Shown here: in pieces, positions 60,994 to 64,000 of the stretch
How the letters are laid out: each line of letters begins with the position of its first letter
Numbering within the stretch: position 1 is the stretch's first letter
Notes under the pieces: model-generated
Database searches by the model: none
Seen by the model: the letters and a program-made list of their open reading frames with translations, nothing else
Told to the model about the DNA's origin: nothing
Position numbers and translations under genes: made by a program
Assembly (NCBI RefSeq): GCF_051380875.1
Contig: NZ_JBNYXW010000007.1
Coordinates: 1-64,000, forward strand
DNA: 64,000 bases
Direction: 5' to 3'
Source: Janthinobacterium sp051380875
GTDB lineage: Bacteria; Pseudomonadota; Gammaproteobacteria; Burkholderiales; Burkholderiaceae_D

Positions 60994-63144
60994 TTACCTG
61001 GGGGCCACAATATGCACGATCGCCGCACTATGTATCACGATCTTTTCGGCATCGGCTTGCAATAGCCTGATGCGCCTTTTAACCAGCGGCCATCCCGACC
61101 AATCCACCTCGCTGACGGGCGGCAGGGCGGGGGTGGCCAGTGGCGCACTGATCGTGGCCTGCTTGTCGAGCTGCTCCAGCGCGCGCGACAGGGTCAGGCA
61201 CACTTGCGTGTGGCTGTGGCTGAGCAAGGCGTTGACGGGCGCCACGGGCAACTGGCTGGCATGGCGGCCCAGGATCGAGCGCAGCGCTGCCACGTGGGCC
61301 ACCAATAAGTAGTTTTGCACGATGAACAGGTTGATGTCTTCCACGGCCCGCTGCTTGCTGGCCGGTTCGTCGAGCATGCGCACCAGCGCCGAGCTGAGCG
61401 CGGCCAGGCTATCCATCAAACGCTTGCGTTCGATACGGTAGGCGAAATCATCGAAACACTTGCCCTGCAGCAGTTCGAAACTGGCTTGCATGTAGGAAAG
61501 ATTTACGTTGAGCACCTGGCGCACCAGCCGTGGCAGACTCTGGTATTCCCAGTTGGCCAGCACAAAGCTGAATACGGTGGCCACCGCCGCGCCGATCAGG
61601 GTATCGATCAGGCGCTCGCTGACCAGGTTCGGGTTGCTGGGCGCCACCAGATGCATTTGCAGCAAGATCATCAGGCTGACGGCAATGGCCGTGTAGCGGT
61701 AGCGCAAGTAAATGAAGGTGGGCGTGGCGACGATGGAGAGGAACAAGATGGCCATCAGCACGATATTGCTGTGCACAAAGCGGATCACGATGGCGGTGAT
61801 CACGCAGCCGATGATGGTGCCGATGATGCGGTCGGCACGGCGCTGGCGCGTCATGCTGAACGTGGGGCGCAGGATGATGACGATGGTCAAGACAATCCAG
61901 TAACTGTGCGCCGCATACGGCAGCCAGTGGCCTATCAGCAATCCGACCGAGATGGCCATCGATACGCGCAGGGCGAAGCGGAACACGGGCGAGTCCGGGC
62001 GCAGGTTCGACAGCAAGGTTTTCAGCTCGTATTTTTGCTGCGACAAAAACGGCGCCATGTCTGCGCCGCTCCAGAACGGTACGTCGGCGTAGACTTTCTG
62101 GCTGGCCAAATGCAGTTCGGCGATCATTTTCAGGATGGCGCGGATCTTGTTGCGCTGCGCGCGCAGGGTCGCCAGCGCTTCTTGCGCGCTGTCGCCCCTC
62201 GCTTGCAGGCGGGCAATTTTTGCTTCGATGTCGGCCCATTCCTTGTCGTAGCGTATCTGCGCATACGAGGCGCGCTTGCGCGTGACGGCGTAGGCCACCG
62301 ATTCGATGTCGCGCGCCGCCTTGTAGGCCAGGTCGTGCAAGGAGGTCAACACGTCGGAGTCGGCCAGGTGCTGGCGCAGCAGCGCGTAATCGGTGTGCGT
62401 GGACAGTATCAGTTCGTACAGGTCGAGCATGCACACGTGCACCTGCACCACGATGGCATCCTTGCTGTTCTTGTGGCTGCGCAAGATCAAGTCGCGCGAC
62501 GCTTGCTGGCGGTCGGCCAGGATGCTTTGGTGGCGCACCAGCTTGTTGAATTGCTCCGTCAGGTTAAAGCGCGTGTCGTAAAAGTCGGCCTTGATGTCGA
62601 TATACGCGGCCAGCTCGAACAGGGCTTCGGCCAGCACTTGCTGCTTGATGCGGTGGCGCAAGACCCAGGCGATGGCCATGGCGTAGGCGAGATAAATCAA
62701 GCCGCCCAGCATGAACAGGCCAGCATGGTGGAATGATTGTTGCCACGTCATTTGATGCTCCATCGACATGGTCATGATGAACAGGGCAGCCAGCTGCAAG
62801 GGCATGGATTTCTTGCCGTACACCACCATCATGCTGGCGAGAAAACTCACCAGCACGAGCACCGTCAGCAGCAACCAATGCACGGGCCCGCACAGGCTGA
62901 TTAATAAGGTGACGGCGCTGCACAGCAGCACGGAGGCCAGCATTTCGTTCAATTTGTGGCGCAGCGGGCTGGGCATGTCCATCAGGGTCGTGCACAGGGC
63001 GCCGATGCACACCGTCATGGCGGTGTTGCTGTCGCTGATTTCCAGGGTCAGCAAGGCCAGGCCGACGAGGCCGATGGCCACGCGCAAGCCCAGGTAAAAA
63101 TAATGGCTGTAAATGAAGGTGCGCAGGTTCAGTGCGTAGTGCAT
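60994..63144 (-). CDS. FUSC/YccS-type inner-membrane transporter
   Basis: 716 aa. It has an N-terminal cluster of about six helices (residues 15-180), a long cytoplasmic helical region rich in charged residues (about 190-400), a second cluster of helices (about 395-530, with LIGHWLPYAAHSYWIVLTIVIILRPTFS) and a C-terminal helical tail. This matches fusaric-acid-resistance/YccS family proteins, related to aromatic carboxylic-acid efflux. No membrane-fusion partner is nearby. AAGG precedes the ATG at 63144; 41 upstream codons are rejected. Confidence 0.86.
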   Translation of the reverse strand: MHYALNLRTFIYSHYFYLGLRVAIGLVGLALLTLEISDSNTAMTVCIGALCTTLMDMPSPLRHKLNEMLASVLLCSAVTLLISLCGPVHWLLLTVLVLVSFLASMMVVYGKKSMPLQLAALFIMTMSMEHQMTWQQSFHHAGLFMLGGLIYLAYAMAIAWVLRHRIKQQVLAEALFELAAYIDIKADFYDTRFNLTEQFNKLVRHQSILADRQQASRDLILRSHKNSKDAIVVQVHVCMLDLYELILSTHTDYALLRQHLADSDVLTSLHDLAYKAARDIESVAYAVTRKRASYAQIRYDKEWADIEAKIARLQARGDSAQEALATLRAQRNKIRAILKMIAELHLASQKVYADVPFWSGADMAPFLSQQKYELKTLLSNLRPDSPVFRFALRVSMAISVGLLIGHWLPYAAHSYWIVLTIVIILRPTFSMTRQRRADRIIGTIIGCVITAIVIRFVHSNIVLMAILFLSIVATPTFIYLRYRYTAIAVSLMILLQMHLVAPSNPNLVSERLIDTLIGAAVATVFSFVLANWEYQSLPRLVRQVLNVNLSYMQASFELLQGKCFDDFAYRIERKRLMDSLAALSSALVRMLDEPASKQRAVEDINLFIVQNYLLVAHVAALRSILGRHASQLPVAPVNALLSHSHTQVCLTLSRALEQLDKQATISAPLATPALPPVSEVDWSGWPLVKRRIRLLQADAEKIVIHSAAIVHIVAPR

Positions 63145-63233
63145 GGGAATACCTTGTGGGCAGGGCACAGAAAGAGGCGCCGCACCGGGGTCTCCGATGC
63201 GGCGCCAGGATGTTGCAGTTCTTCTAGTCGGAC

Positions 63234-64000
63234 TTACATCAGGGCGATGACCGGATAACGGCGCCATTCCGCTTCGGCAAAGCGCTGGCAGTGTTCGAAA
63301 ATAAAGTCGAGCACGGCTTCCTGATTGCTCAGCAAGGCCGGGTTGGCTGCTTTCCAGTCGGCAAACTTGGCTGCCAGCGCCGGTTCGTCGCGCAGCAGCT
63401 CGGATGCCATGTCTTCGAACACGTAATCGGAAAACGCTTCTTTTTTCTCCAGCACGCTGTTGAAGAAGCCCCAGCGGAAGAAGCTGTCGTGCGCCTGCGG
63501 CTCCAGGGTTTCCACGGCGTAGCGCGCATTGTCCTGGTCCAGGGTGATCATATAATCGCCCGCGTGCAGGGTGAATTGCCCTTCGCGCGTGTCGAGTTCG
63601 ACGCTCTCGTGGAACATGTGCCCCTCGTAGGCGCTGGCCCGCGTGCCGACCTCCTTGAGGTGGTAGTAGCGCGCCGTTACCGTCTGTTCGGCGGTGATGC
63701 GCTGCATTTCAACGCCATTCCAGCGCAATCGCTCGATGACTTCGCGCCATGCCTGCGGCACCACATAGGCTTTCGGCGCGGCGACGGTGACGTCAGCATC
63801 GAAACGGTTGTAATACGCGATATCGCGCTCCCACGGCTGCGAGCGGTCATATGACAGGCGCTGGTAGTCGCCCAGCACGCTTGGCGTGTACTTCGCCGCG
63901 TAGCCCTTGAAGGGGAAGGTCGATGGCTGTGCTTCGTTCATCTTCCAGCTGACGGGCCAGGCGGCCTGTGTGCGGCCCGCCGCTTTTGCCTGCGCGCGCA
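63234..64000 (-). CDS. C-terminal part of an M14-family carboxypeptidase-like protein (5' end outside window)
   Basis: The frame is open from 63234 to the window edge on the minus strand, with no stop between 63941 and 64000, so the ATG at 63941 is internal. The visible 255 codons contain AYEGHMFHESVELDTREGQ, AGDYMITLDQDNARYAVETLEPQAHDSFFRWGFF and the FSDYVFED block, which resemble the conserved C-terminal domain found in large bacterial M14 zinc-carboxypeptidase proteins. The catalytic HxxE...H part must lie upstream and cannot be checked. It ends 89 bp before the FUSC start on the same strand. Confidence 0.68.
   Translation of the reverse strand, partial: RAQAKAAGRTQAAWPVSWKMNEAQPSTFPFKGYAAKYTPSVLGDYQRLSYDRSQPWERDIAYYNRFDADVTVAAPKAYVVPQAWREVIERLRWNGVEMQRITAEQTVTARYYHLKEVGTRASAYEGHMFHESVELDTREGQFTLHAGDYMITLDQDNARYAVETLEPQAHDSFFRWGFFNSVLEKKEAFSDYVFEDMASELLRDEPALAAKFADWKAANPALLSNQEAVLDFIFEHCQRFAEAEWRRYPVIALM

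Noticed and set aside
1..64000. CRISPR arrays, integrases, transposases, prophage or toxin-antitoxin genes
   Set aside because: No regularly spaced direct repeats and no proteins of these families were seen on either strand.
1..64000. tRNA genes
   Set aside because: No cloverleaf with a T-loop GTTCRA motif was found in the intergenic spaces, including next to the 5S rRNA.

Overview
The window reads as chromosomal DNA of a GC-rich betaproteobacterium. The best fit is Burkholderiales, family Oxalobacteraceae (Janthinobacterium/Massilia/Duganella-like). This is inferred from the 5S rRNA, the gene families and the orders queA-tgt-yajC-secD-secF and gltIJKL, not from a database search. No phage, integrase, transposase, CRISPR array or tRNA was seen. 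Almost everything is dense core or soft-core metabolism on both strands.

Layout. 1-250: 3' part of a 5S rRNA, ending an rRNA operon, with terminators. 252-6373: PagL-like lipid A deacylase, beta-hydroxyacid dehydrogenase, M20 amidohydrolase, molybdopterin oxidoreductase and an HExxH lipoprotein peptidase. 6651-10076: two tandem fadD paralogues. 10094-14052: PhoD-like phosphatase, acyl-CoA thioesterase and Atm1-type ABC exporter. 14247-17492: gltIJKL glutamate/aspartate importer. 17650-25217: pyrC followed by five closely spaced genes, namely DUF3025, Gfo/Idh/MocA, MFS, an unlisted 41-aa membrane protein and a SWIM-SNF2 helicase. 25223-33576: recG (minus), then queA-tgt and yajC-secD-secF. 33698-37018: WYL regulator, GST, HDOD protein, a 94-aa unknown and a MarR regulator.

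37152-50516 is the centrepiece: a complete arginine succinyltransferase (AST) catabolic operon. It runs AraC-type ArgR regulator, aruC, aruF, aruG, astD, astB, a giant NAD-glutamate dehydrogenase, astE and terminator. The dehydrogenase sits inside the operon, so one locus encodes arginine to 2-oxoglutarate. Two direct repeats matching the Pseudomonas ArgR half-site lie just upstream of a consensus -10 before aruC.

50590-58847: DUF1993, a glycine-zipper protein, an OYE-type reductase, an ABC-F ATPase behind a structured leader with very short ORFs, a RidA-type protein and two amino-acid permeases. The second permease is preceded by a 120-bp element with perfect 16-bp terminal inverted repeats. 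58955-64000 (minus): PAP2-type acid phosphatase lipoprotein with an autotransporter-type strand repeat, a FUSC transporter, and the C-terminal part of a probable M14-family peptidase cut by the window edge.

No dramatic new system stands out. The strongest candidates for new biology are the dehydrogenase-containing AST operon with its ArgR site, the ABC-F leader, the inverted-repeat element, the folded recG-queA spacer, and the two uncharacterised small proteins.
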